Part shown: one piece after another, positions 9,523 through 18,113 of the stretch
Layout: each line of letters opens with the position of its first letter
Position numbering within the stretch: position 1 is the stretch's first letter
Assembly: GCA_018714785.1 (NCBI GenBank)
Contig: DVMV01000008.1
Coordinates: forward strand, 1 to 44,818
Reading direction: 5' to 3'
Length of the DNA: 44,818 nt
Source of the DNA: Candidatus Alloenteromonas pullicola
GTDB taxonomy: Bacteria > Bacillota_I > Bacilli_A > RFN20 > CAG-826
Notes under the pieces: generated by a model
Told to the model about the DNA's origin: nothing
The model's input: the letters and a program-made list of their open reading frames with translations, nothing else
Database searches by the model: none
Translations under genes and position numbers: made by a program

Positions 9523-11388
9523 ATGGCAGAGAAGGTTCTGTTCAAGCCAAAGGAGCTCTACGATAAGGTACTTTCGAAGTCCTACCACGACGCGGCCGAG
9601 GAATATTTCAAGCGGCTCAAGGATTTCTCCAAGGTCGACGAGGGGGCCAACCGCGCCCACGTCGGCGACTTCAACAAGAAGAAGGCGGCGGCCGATAAGC
9701 AGGCCGAGCGCCTCGGGGCCTCAAGGGCCAAGATGATAACGAGCCTGGTCTTCGGGGTGCTTTTCGCGGTGGCGGGGTTGGTCTCGCTCATCTTCGCCTT
9801 CGTGCGGGGCTTCAACTGGATAGCGTTGCTGGTCGGGCTGCTATTGGCTTTGGCCGCCTGCCTGCTGTTCGTCTTGTGCGGCCGATTCCGCAAGAAATCC
9901 AAGGCCCAGGCCACGACACTAGAGAGGATGCGGGAGGTCCAGAAAAAGGCCCTCCAGCTATGCTATGACGATATGGCCGTCCTCAATTCGCTCTTCGATG
10001 AGTCGATCCCCATGTCGGTCATGGAGAAGGCCACCCCGATAATCGACCTCGACCCGGTCTTCACCCCGGAGCGCCTCATGAACCTAATCGAGAACTACGG
10101 GTATGAGGAGAAGCTCGGGGACGAGTGCTCGGCCCTCGGGGTCCTAAGCGGCCACATCCAGGGCAACCCATTCATGCTGCTCCGCCTGCTAGAGCGCGAG
10201 GTAAAGATGAAGAGCTACACCGGGTCGATCGTGATTCATTGGGTCACCTACACCCGCGATTCCCAGGGCCGCTCGAGGGCGGTTAACCACACCCAGACCC
10301 TAACCGCCACCACCCAGCACGAGGCGCCGTTCTTTGCCACCGACACCTATATGGTCTATGCCAACGACGCCGCCCCGAGGCTCCATTTCACCCGCTCGCC
10401 CAGCGACGCCCACCGCCTGACCCCCGATCAAAGGCGGAAGGAATCGGACAAAGCGACCAAGGAACTGGCCAAGAAGGCCGAGAAATCCATCGCCACCGAC
10501 CGCCCGTTCACCCCGCTGGCCAATAGCGAATTCGAGCATTTCTTCGGGGCGCTTGACCGCGACAACGAAGTCGAGTTCAGGCTGCTTTTCACCCCGCTCG
10601 CCCAGCAGAACATCCTCGATTTGATCGAGGACCCCAAGCCCTATGGCGACGACTTCTCCATGATCAAAAGCGGCCGGATCAACGTCGTCCGCAGCGCCCA
10701 CTCGCAGAACTTCAACTACTCGTCCTCCCCGAGCCTGTTCCAAGGCTACGACCTCAAAGCTGTCCACGCCAACTTCGTCTCCTACTGCGATTCCTTCATC
10801 CAATCGCTGTTCTTCGATTTGGCGCCGCTGCTGTCCATCCCGCTGTACCAGATGCACAAGAGCCGCGACTACATCTACAAGGGGAACTACGAGCGCAACG
10901 TCACCGCCTATGAGCAGGAGTGCCTCGTCAACGGCATGGACAAGCGCAACTTCATCCCCGATGGGGCCAACGCCAACCTGCCGCTGATCCTCAAGGTTTC
11001 CGCCAACAAGAAATTCGGGAGGTCGGATTCCACCGAGGTGGTCGCCTCCTCATACGTCACCACCGACATGGTCGATTACGTCCCGGTCATGGGAGGCGAC
11101 GGCAGGACGCACAGCGTCCCGGTCCCCTGGGTCAAATACGACGAGGTCAGCAAATCGACCCCCATCCAGTTCCGGCAGGTCGGCGGGACGCGGTACGACT
11201 TCTTCAACGCCATGTCGGCTTATAAGGGCCTTGGCGACTTCACGTCGGGCTTGGCGCGCTATGAGCGGGGCCTTCTGGCCAAATGCAACGGCGGCCTTTG
11301 CGATGGGGAGGAAGCGCCGCTGGACAAGGCCGGCGAGGCCGATTTCCGCAAGCAATTGCTGGCGAAGGAAGGCAAAAAGAAAGATTAA
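9523..11388 (+). CDS. Uncharacterised 621-aa membrane protein (two N-terminal TM helices, large soluble C-terminal region)
   Basis: Intact ORF directly after ffh; TM segments MITSLVFGVLFAVAGLVSLIFAFV and WIALLVGLLLALAACLLFVL; precedes a lemA homologue. Confidence 0.8.
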   Translation: MAEKVLFKPKELYDKVLSKSYHDAAEEYFKRLKDFSKVDEGANRAHVGDFNKKKAAADKQAERLGASRAKMITSLVFGVLFAVAGLVSLIFAFVRGFNWIALLVGLLLALAACLLFVLCGRFRKKSKAQATTLERMREVQKKALQLCYDDMAVLNSLFDESIPMSVMEKATPIIDLDPVFTPERLMNLIENYGYEEKLGDECSALGVLSGHIQGNPFMLLRLLEREVKMKSYTGSIVIHWVTYTRDSQGRSRAVNHTQTLTATTQHEAPFFATDTYMVYANDAAPRLHFTRSPSDAHRLTPDQRRKESDKATKELAKKAEKSIATDRPFTPLANSEFEHFFGALDRDNEVEFRLLFTPLAQQNILDLIEDPKPYGDDFSMIKSGRINVVRSAHSQNFNYSSSPSLFQGYDLKAVHANFVSYCDSFIQSLFFDLAPLLSIPLYQMHKSRDYIYKGNYERNVTAYEQECLVNGMDKRNFIPDGANANLPLILKVSANKKFGRSDSTEVVASSYVTTDMVDYVPVMGGDGRTHSVPVPWVKYDEVSKSTPIQFRQVGGTRYDFFNAMSAYKGLGDFTSGLARYERGLLAKCNGGLCDGEEAPLDKAGEADFRKQLLAKEGKKKD

Positions 11389-11574
11389 CCCCGCATCGCC
11401 ATCGGTATATCCAAGAAGAGCCTTTCCGACATCGCCCTAACCTATAGCCATGAATATGATGGCTTCCCCCTCCTTATCGACGACCCTTGGCATTGATGAA
11501 GCGTCGACCGAATGGCGATAGTGGTGCATTTTTTCGCCCGCGGGATATAATGTTGCAAACCAAGGAGGCATTCA

Positions 11575-12237
11575 ATGGCCAACGAATTAGACGAAATGAC
11601 CGGCCCGGTCAGCGAAGAAGGGCGCGACGTACACGTCATACAGAAGCAGGTTGCAGTCAAGACCGACTGGAGGAGCACCTTATTCCAGGTCGCCCTTTGG
11701 ATCTGCGGCATCATCCCCGGCATCATCTTCGCCATCATGAAGATCAAGGCGCGCAGCTATCTGCAGCAGCTGCAGCAGAAGATCCAGCACGACGCCTCGA
11801 CCATCGACAACTACCAGACCCAGAGGGTCGTGGTATTGCAGAACTGCGCCAAGCTGCTCGACAAGGCGATCGACCTCGACAAGACCGTCCTCACCGACAT
11901 CGCCAAATACCGCGGCGGCAACGTCACCGACCAGCAGCGCAATGAGCTGGCTGGCATGCTGGATGGGCTGTCCCGCTCCATCAACGTCGCCTTCGAGGCC
12001 TACCCCGACATCAAGGCGCATCGGGAGATCGCCGACGCCATGCAGCAGAACTCCTACCTTCAGCAGGAGGTCACCGCGGCCCGCGAGGTCTACAACGACA
12101 CCGTCATGCGCTGGAACGCCGACATCTTCGCCTGGCCGACCAAGATGATCGTGGCCGCCAAGGCCGGCTACACCACCCGCATCCCCTTCACCGCCTCTAA
12201 AGAGATGAAGGAGAAGAGCGAATCCGTCTTCTTCTGA
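11575..12237 (+). CDS. lemA: LemA family protein
   Basis: Single N-terminal TM then coiled region; AYPDIKAHREIADAMQQNSYLQQEVTAAREVYNDTVMRWNADIFAWPTKMI matches LemA pattern; SD AAGGAGG. Confidence 0.85.
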   Translation: MANELDEMTGPVSEEGRDVHVIQKQVAVKTDWRSTLFQVALWICGIIPGIIFAIMKIKARSYLQQLQQKIQHDASTIDNYQTQRVVVLQNCAKLLDKAIDLDKTVLTDIAKYRGGNVTDQQRNELAGMLDGLSRSINVAFEAYPDIKAHREIADAMQQNSYLQQEVTAAREVYNDTVMRWNADIFAWPTKMIVAAKAGYTTRIPFTASKEMKEKSESVFF

Positions 12238-12250
12238 TTGGGCAAAAAGA

Positions 12251-12280
12251 AAAAGCGATGGGGCGACCCACCGCTTTTTT
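12251..12280. terminator. Bidirectional terminator between convergent lemA and trmD
   Basis: AAAAAGCGaTGGG-gcga-CCCAcCGCTTTTTT. Confidence 0.7.
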
Positions 12281-13053
12281 CATTCCTTCATGAAGGCCTT
12301 GCCCTTCTCGATGGCCTTCCTTTCCCATTCAGGCTCCTGTTCCGAATCAGCTTCAAGCAGCAGTTTCTTGTCCTGCTTGGATAGGGTGAGCTTCGCGAAT
12401 AGGTCAGGCCGGTATTTCCTGGTGAGCAACAGCGATTGCTTCCTCCGCCATTTGGCGATCGCCTCGTGGTTTCCGGAGTAGAGTATCGCCGGGACCTTCT
12501 TTCCATCGTAGTCGTAGGGCTCGGTGTACTGGGGGTATTCAAGCGCCCCGTCGGAGAAGGATTCGTCATCCAAAGACTCCTTGGCGATCGCCCCGTCCAG
12601 CAGGCGAATCACCGAGTCGGCGATGGCCATGGATGGTATCTCCCCGCCGGTGAGGATGTAGTCCCCGATGGAGATGAGCTCGTCGACGTAGTCGTTGACT
12701 CGCTCGTCGATTCCCTCGAAATGGCCGCAGATCAGCATTATCGAATCCATTTTCGACAATCTGACCGCGTCTTCCTCTTTATAGGTCTTGCCCCGGGGCG
12801 AGAGGAGGATCTTGTGGGCGGAATCCCCGCCATTGGCCTTGATGCAGTCGACTATCGGCTGGCATTTCTGCACCAGCCCGGCCCCTCCGCCGATCGGAGC
12901 GGTGTCGGTCCGGTTGTATTTGTCCTTGGTGTAGCTGCGGATGTCCACGGCTTGGAAGTCGACTATCCCCTTGCCGATGGCCCGCTTGATGATCGAGGTG
13001 GTGGCGAAGCCGTCGAACATGGCGGGGAACAGGGTCAGGACCCTGATCTTCAT
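12280..13053 (-). CDS. trmD: tRNA (guanine-N1)-methyltransferase TrmD
   Basis: MKIRVLTLFPAMFDG, ICGHFEGIDERV, ISIGDYILTGGEIP motifs. Confidence 0.97.
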   Translation of the reverse strand: MKIRVLTLFPAMFDGFATTSIIKRAIGKGIVDFQAVDIRSYTKDKYNRTDTAPIGGGAGLVQKCQPIVDCIKANGGDSAHKILLSPRGKTYKEEDAVRLSKMDSIMLICGHFEGIDERVNDYVDELISIGDYILTGGEIPSMAIADSVIRLLDGAIAKESLDDESFSDGALEYPQYTEPYDYDGKKVPAILYSGNHEAIAKWRRKQSLLLTRKYRPDLFAKLTLSKQDKKLLLEADSEQEPEWERKAIEKGKAFMKE

Positions 13054-13547
13054 AGCATCCCCTCCACGACCTCGATGACCATCTTCTTGCCCTCGACGTC
13101 GACTTCCTTGGCGAACTCGCCGACGAAGGGGAAGTAGAAGTGGCCGCCGTCGGCTTTCTTGACCTTGATGGTCTTCTTCGGGGCGTAGTCGAGGATGTCG
13201 ACGACCTCGCCGAGCTTATTCCCATCTTGGTCGTAGACCTCCATGCCCAAAAGGTCGGAGTAGCGGTAGGCGCCCTCGGGCATCGGGGCGTCCTGCTTGT
13301 CCATGTAGATCGATTGGCCGATGAGCTGCTCGGCCTTGTCGATGGAGTCGATCCCCTCGAAGGACATGACGTATGTCCCCCCGGCGGGGCGGACCGATTT
13401 GAGCACGGCCGGCGTTTTCTCCTCGCCGATCGCGTATTCGTAGCCGACCTTGAAGCGGAGCTCGGGGAAGGAGGTCATCGACACGACCCTGAGCTCACCC
13501 TTGAGCCCGAACGGCTTGCTTATCCTCGCGATTATCAGGTCTTTCAT
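13050..13547 (-). CDS. rimM: Ribosome maturation factor RimM
   Basis: ARISKPFGLKGELRV N-terminus and PRC-barrel C-terminus; overlaps trmD. Confidence 0.93.
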   Translation of the reverse strand: MKDLIIARISKPFGLKGELRVVSMTSFPELRFKVGYEYAIGEEKTPAVLKSVRPAGGTYVMSFEGIDSIDKAEQLIGQSIYMDKQDAPMPEGAYRYSDLLGMEVYDQDGNKLGEVVDILDYAPKKTIKVKKADGGHFYFPFVGEFAKEVDVEGKKMVIEVVEGML

Positions 13548-13566
13548 AATAAAGAAACGGCGGGAA

Positions 13567-13854
13567 TTACTTCCCGTCGTCCTCTTTCTCGTCCTCGAAG
13601 CTCTCGAACTTGAGGTGGATCCTCTGGTCCGAGTCGTCGGCTTTGCCGGCGATCGAGACGATGGCGCGCAGGGCGTTGGCCACGGTCCCTTTCTTCCCGA
13701 TGAGCCTGGCGGTGTCGTCGTCTTCGGCGACGATGAGCACTGTCACGTCCTTGTCATCCCCTCCCGGGAGGGCCCTGATCATTATCGATTCGGGCTTCTC
13801 GACGAGTGGGTCGATGATGGGGTGGAGCAATGCTTCGTAATCCCGCTCAGCCAT
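13567..13854 (-). CDS. khpA: KH-domain RNA-binding protein KhpA (YlqC)
   Basis: IGKKGTVANALRAIV KH GxxG-like motif; position between rpsP and rimM. Confidence 0.88.
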   Translation of the reverse strand: MAERDYEALLHPIIDPLVEKPESIMIRALPGGDDKDVTVLIVAEDDDTARLIGKKGTVANALRAIVSIAGKADDSDQRIHLKFESFEDEKEDDGK

Positions 13855-13855
13855 C

Positions 13856-14137
13856 TTACTTCGCCGCCTTCTTGATCTTCGATTCGGCGAACTTGGCCAT
13901 GATGCCCTTCTCCGAGAGGATCGCGCGGACCGAGTCGGAGGGCTGGGCGCCGTTGCCTAGCCACTTGAGGGCCTTCTGCTCGTCGATGAGGGCGCCTTCT
14001 AGCCCCTTGGCGGGGTTGTAGGTGCCGATCTGCTCGATGATGCGGCCGTCCCTGGCGTAGTGGGAGTCGGCGGCCACGACGCGGTATATCGGTTCCTCGT
14101 GGCGGCCAACGCGGGTCAATCTGATCTTAACTGCCAT
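13856..14137 (-). CDS. rpsP: 30S ribosomal protein S16
   Basis: [42 protein letters not shown]. Confidence 0.97.
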   Translation of the reverse strand: MAVKIRLTRVGRHEEPIYRVVAADSHYARDGRIIEQIGTYNPAKGLEGALIDEQKALKWLGNGAQPSDSVRAILSEKGIMAKFAESKIKKAAK

Positions 14138-14163
14138 TTCCTTTGATCTCCTTTGCGTTGGTG

Positions 14164-14192
14164 ATTATCCGTTCTTTGGCATATGGTGTCAA
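14164..14192 (-). promoter_or_regulatory. sigma-A type promoter for rpsP-khpA-rimM-trmD
   Basis: Minus strand TTGACA - 17 bp - GATAAT. Confidence 0.75.
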
Positions 14193-14222
14193 GCGAATTT
14201 GCTTAGCAGATGCAAAATGGAC

Positions 14223-14251
14223 TTGAACGCGGACGGGTGTGTGCGTATAGT
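14223..14251 (+). promoter_or_regulatory. sigma-A type promoter for rplS
   Basis: TTGAAC - 17 bp - TATAGT; predicted +1 14258. Confidence 0.7.
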
Positions 14252-14339
14252 TAGCAATGCGCGAAAGCGCTACGCAGGCTCCGCTGCCGCCGTCACGGGC
14301 ATGAACCTGAAGAGAACAACTTAGAAGGAGGCAATCACA

Positions 14340-14687
14340 ATGAACAACAATCTAGTCAATGAGATTACCGCCCGTCAGCTTCGCAACGACGTTCCCGATT
14401 TCCGCAGCGGCGACACCGTCAGGGTCTACGTTCGCATCATCGAGAACAAGAAGGAAAGGAACCAAGCCTTCGAAGGCGTCGTCATCGCCAGGCGTGGTGG
14501 TGGGGTCTCCGAGACCTTCACCGTCCGCAAGATCTCCTCGGGGATCGGCGTCGAGCGCACCTTCCCGCTTCACACCCCCTCCATCGCCAAGATCGAGGTC
14601 GTCAAGCACGGCAAGGTCCGCCGCAACAAGATCACCTACATGCGCAAGCTCTCCGGGAAGGCAGCCCGCATCAAGAGCAGGGACTAA
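14340..14687 (+). CDS. rplS: 50S ribosomal protein L19
   Basis: [14 protein letters not shown]...[30 protein letters not shown] aaggagg. Confidence 0.97.
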   Translation: MNNNLVNEITARQLRNDVPDFRSGDTVRVYVRIIENKKERNQAFEGVVIARRGGGVSETFTVRKISSGIGVERTFPLHTPSIAKIEVVKHGKVRRNKITYMRKLSGKAARIKSRD

Positions 14688-14713
14688 TCACCCCACATAT
14701 CTGCAAGTGACGA

Positions 14714-14736
14714 GGAGCCTAAAAGGCTCCTTTTTT
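14714..14736 (+). terminator. Rho-independent terminator after rplS
   Basis: GGAGCC-taaaa-GGCTCC-TTTTTT. Confidence 0.85.
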
Positions 14737-14747
14737 CGTCGCCTTAT

Positions 14748-14776
14748 TTGCCATCGGCCCGATAGGCCCATATAAT
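14748..14776 (+). promoter_or_regulatory. Promoter of lepB with predicted +1 exactly at the ATG
   Basis: TTGCCA - 17 bp - TATAAT, then 6 nt, ATG 14783. Confidence 0.75.
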
Positions 14777-14782
14777 TCGCTT

Positions 14783-15640
14783 ATGCCAGAACAGGAAGTC
14801 GCCAAGCTCCATGGCACGCCTACCCCCGCCAAGCGGAAACGCCGGTGGTGGATATACGTGATAGACGCCGTCTTGCTCGTCGTTTTCCTTTTGGCCTTCG
14901 CCGTATCGGCCAACGTGATTTACCTAAACGTCTCCTTCGGCGAGCCGTTCTACGTAAACGGGGCCTCGATGTATCCGACGCTCAACCGCGACGGATTCCA
15001 TAGGGCCTCAGACGGGGAGCTCGTCCCATTGACCTGGGATTCATCGCGCAACGGGGCCGGGGACATCGTCGACTACGGCTGGGCCAAGGGCAAGGACAAG
15101 CTCGATTGGCATACCGACATCGGTCACTACGACATCGTGATCACCTATTACCCGAGCGATTACTCCGCCGATGGGACGCTAAAAGCGGGCGCCTCGCTTA
15201 AGATCAAGCGGGTGGTGGGGCTGCCGGGCGAGACGGTTACGCTTAGCTACGACCCCGACAACACCGCTTGGGGGAAGACAACCATCACCGAGCCAGATGG
15301 CGACTCCTACGTGCTTCCCGCCCTCTACGATGCCTCGGATTTCCCGCCGATCGACGGTTACGAGTATGAAGGCATAGACAGAAACCGCCTCGGGACCTGG
15401 ACGCTGGGGGAGGACGAGTTCTTCCTGGTCGGCGACAACCGCGGCGCCAACCACAGCGAGGATTCCCGCTCGCCTTCCGTCGGGCCGATAAAAGGCGATT
15501 ACATCCAAGCCAAAGCGTTTCTGATAACCGGGATGAGGGAGCTTGAGGAGGATTCCTCCGGCTCGCTTTCGCCCGCCTTCCTGCTTTCCCGTTTGAGGAT
15601 GCCATGGGATTACATCCATCTAGACGGCGGCATTGATTAG
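14783..15640 (+). CDS. lepB: Signal peptidase I (S26)
   Basis: N-terminal TM; catalytic Ser motif VNGASMYPTL; Lys motif LKIKRVVGLPGETV; FFLVGDNRGANHSEDSR. Confidence 0.92.
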   Translation: MPEQEVAKLHGTPTPAKRKRRWWIYVIDAVLLVVFLLAFAVSANVIYLNVSFGEPFYVNGASMYPTLNRDGFHRASDGELVPLTWDSSRNGAGDIVDYGWAKGKDKLDWHTDIGHYDIVITYYPSDYSADGTLKAGASLKIKRVVGLPGETVTLSYDPDNTAWGKTTITEPDGDSYVLPALYDASDFPPIDGYEYEGIDRNRLGTWTLGEDEFFLVGDNRGANHSEDSRSPSVGPIKGDYIQAKAFLITGMRELEEDSSGSLSPAFLLSRLRMPWDYIHLDGGID

Positions 15641-15675
15641 CCTTTTGCTTTCCTAATATCTATAATTTCGGCGAT

Positions 15676-16539
15676 ATGAAGCAGCAGGCCGTCCATTATT
15701 TCCCCGGGCATATGCAGAAGGCCCTCCGCAAGGTCGAGTCCTTCATCTCCTTGGTGGACATCGTAATCGAGCTGGTCGACGCCAGGGCGCCGCTTTCCAG
15801 CCGCAACCCGCTACTGACCGGCCTAAACCCATCCAAGCCGAGGCTGATACTGCTAAGCAAGGACGACATGGCCGATGAGGCCGTGACCAAGCTCTGGGTC
15901 GACTTTTTCCGCGCTTCCGGGATGCAGTGCGTGTCCGCCAATTTGAAGAAGGGCAAGCTTCTGGGGCTGCTATCGTCCTCCGTTGACAAGGCAATCTCCG
16001 CCAAGCGGGAGAAGGAAAAACGGCTTGGCATGAAGAGGCAGCCGGCCAAGGCGATGGTCATCGGCATTCCTAACGTCGGGAAAAGCACCTTGATAAACTC
16101 GTTGGCCTCAAGGAAGGCCGCTTCTGTCGGCAATAAGGCTGGCATAACCCGGGCAGAGCAGTGGATAAAGCTAAGCGAGGATTTCATATTGCTCGACACC
16201 CCCGGCATCCTGCCGATGAACTACCCGACGCCGGAGCAAGCCGTCCGCTTGGCTTTGCTCGGCTCGATGAGGGAGGACGTAATGCCAAACGACGAGCTGG
16301 CCGAGCGCCTGCTGTCGTTTTTGCGGGAAAACTACCCCAATAGCCTGCAGAACCGGTTCGAGATTGGCGATATTTCCTCTTTGCCAGACGATGAGATCCT
16401 CCAATCCATCGCCAAAAGGCGGGGCCTGCTGGAGAACGGGGCTCCGAGCTCCGCAAAAGCCGCCTATTTGCTTCTGAAGGAATTCAAAGACGGGGTGCTG
16501 GGGCGGATAAGCCTCGAGAGGCCAGCCGATGCTAGATAA
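15676..16539 (+). CDS. rbgA: Ribosome biogenesis GTPase RbgA (YlqF), circularly permuted
   Basis: HYFPGHMQKALRK; G1 GIPNVGKSTLIN; G3 DTPG; permuted motif order. Confidence 0.94.
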   Translation: MKQQAVHYFPGHMQKALRKVESFISLVDIVIELVDARAPLSSRNPLLTGLNPSKPRLILLSKDDMADEAVTKLWVDFFRASGMQCVSANLKKGKLLGLLSSSVDKAISAKREKEKRLGMKRQPAKAMVIGIPNVGKSTLINSLASRKAASVGNKAGITRAEQWIKLSEDFILLDTPGILPMNYPTPEQAVRLALLGSMREDVMPNDELAERLLSFLRENYPNSLQNRFEIGDISSLPDDEILQSIAKRRGLLENGAPSSAKAAYLLLKEFKDGVLGRISLERPADAR

Positions 16540-17149
16540 GGAAAAGGAATACTATTCCGATGAGGTGAGGCTGATCGCCGGGACCGACGAAGCGGGCCGG
16601 GGGCCTTTGGCCGGGCCGGTCTTCGCCGCGGCCGTCATATTCCCAACAGGTTACGTAAACGACGAGATCAACGACTCGAAGAAGCTGACGGCGAAAAGGC
16701 GCGACAAGCTATTCGACCTCATAAAAAAGGACGCCTTGGCCTATGGCATCGCTTCAGTTTCCCCCAAGGAGATCGACGAGATAAACATATACGAGGCCTC
16801 AAGGAAGGCCATGATGATGGCGCTCGACCAGCTTTCGAGCAAGCCGGACCTCATATTGACCGACGCGATGCCGCTGCCCTCATATCCCATAAAGTCCATC
16901 CCGATCATCAAAGGCGATGCCAAGGCGCTTTGCATCGCCGCCGCCTCGATATTAGCCAAGGTCAGCCGCGACTGCTACATGGACGAGCTGGAGAAACTGT
17001 ATCCCGATTTCTCGTTCTCGAAGCACAAAGGCTATGGGACCAAGGCCCATCTTCAGGAACTCGATGAGCACGGGCCGATTGAGGGAGTGCATCGCTTCAG
17101 CTTTGAGCCGGTGAGGGAAAAGGCTACCTCGATTTGGCGATTCATCTGA
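16529..17149 (+). CDS. rnhB: Ribonuclease HII
   Basis: IAGTDEAGRGPLAGPVFAAAV, DSKKLTAKRR, KHKGYGTKAH motifs. Confidence 0.96.
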   Translation: MLDKEKEYYSDEVRLIAGTDEAGRGPLAGPVFAAAVIFPTGYVNDEINDSKKLTAKRRDKLFDLIKKDALAYGIASVSPKEIDEINIYEASRKAMMMALDQLSSKPDLILTDAMPLPSYPIKSIPIIKGDAKALCIAAASILAKVSRDCYMDELEKLYPDFSFSKHKGYGTKAHLQELDEHGPIEGVHRFSFEPVREKATSIWRFI

Positions 17150-17195
17150 AACCTTTTGCGAATTGCCTCCTACTTATATGTCAGGAGGGCTGGAA

Positions 17196-18002
17196 ATGAT
17201 AAAGGCAAAAGAACTTCTGGCATACCTTTCGCTTATCCACAAAGGCGATTGGAACCTGATGTACGACGACATACGCAGGAAGCGCCGCTTCGACACCAAG
17301 GAGGCGGTTTCTATCGTCGAGAAATGCGGGTGCAAGTACGTCACCCTGGTCGACGACGATTACCCGACGATACTCAAGGAGTGCATCAAGCCGCCCCTGG
17401 TGCTGTGGTATCGCGGGAACCTTGAGCTGCTAAGCCGCTTCGACCGCAACGTCACGATCGTCGGCTCGAGGAAATGCTCAGACTATGCAGCCGAGATGAC
17501 CAAGAAGGTGGCATCCGAGCTCGCGGAGCGGGGCATTGGAATCGTGTCCGGGCTTGCCAAAGGAATCGACACGGCGGCGCTATCCGAAGCCAATAGGTTC
17601 GGCAAGGCCATCGCGGTGCTCGGGAACGGGATCGACGTCAATTACCCGGAGGAAAACGCCGCGCTGCAGGAGGAGATCGGCCGGACCGGATTGCTTATTA
17701 GCGAGTATCCGGAAGGGGTGGGGCCCGAGGCCTCGCATTTTCCCTGCCGGAACAGGATCCTGGCCTGCCTATCCAAGCTCACTTTGGTCGCCGAGGCCCA
17801 CGAGAAGTCGGGGACGCTAATCACCGCCGCCTATGCCCTCAACCTCAACCGCGAGCTCGCCTGCTTCCCGTTCAGGGCCGACGAAGGCAGCGCCGGCAAC
17901 ATGCTCATCAAGGACGGGGCGCTGTTGGTCGAGAACGCCTCCGAGGTGCTCGAAGCCATCGATTACAAGCTCGAAAAGGCAAAAAAGGATAAACGCCGCT
18001 AA
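17196..18002 (+). CDS. dprA: DNA-processing protein DprA (Smf)
   Basis: VGSRKCSDYA, GIVSGLAKGIDTAAL, LISEYPEGVGPEASHFPCRNRI motifs; SD aggaggg before ATG 17196. Confidence 0.94.
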   Translation: MIKAKELLAYLSLIHKGDWNLMYDDIRRKRRFDTKEAVSIVEKCGCKYVTLVDDDYPTILKECIKPPLVLWYRGNLELLSRFDRNVTIVGSRKCSDYAAEMTKKVASELAERGIGIVSGLAKGIDTAALSEANRFGKAIAVLGNGIDVNYPEENAALQEEIGRTGLLISEYPEGVGPEASHFPCRNRILACLSKLTLVAEAHEKSGTLITAAYALNLNRELACFPFRADEGSAGNMLIKDGALLVENASEVLEAIDYKLEKAKKDKRR

Positions 18003-18027
18003 GGCCCAAAAAAAGTTTTCGGCCCTT

Positions 18028-18048
18028 TATAAATAATGATTATTTATA
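18028..18048. repeat. AT-rich perfect inverted repeat (10-1-10)
   Basis: TATAAATAAT-g-ATTATTTATA. Confidence 0.9.
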
Positions 18049-18074
18049 TGCTCTTTAGGGCTCGTTGAACCGCT

Positions 18075-18103
18075 TTGACTTTCCCTTTCCCGCTATCTAT
18101 ATT
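18075..18103 (+). promoter_or_regulatory. topA promoter
   Basis: TTGACT - 17 bp - TATATT; predicted +1 18110, ATG 18114. Confidence 0.7.
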
Positions 18104-18113
18104 CTTGTCGTTT

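Noticed and set aside
8150-9530. SRP RNA (ffs) near ffh/ftsY
   Set aside because: No intergenic space or SRP Alu/S-domain hairpin motif found
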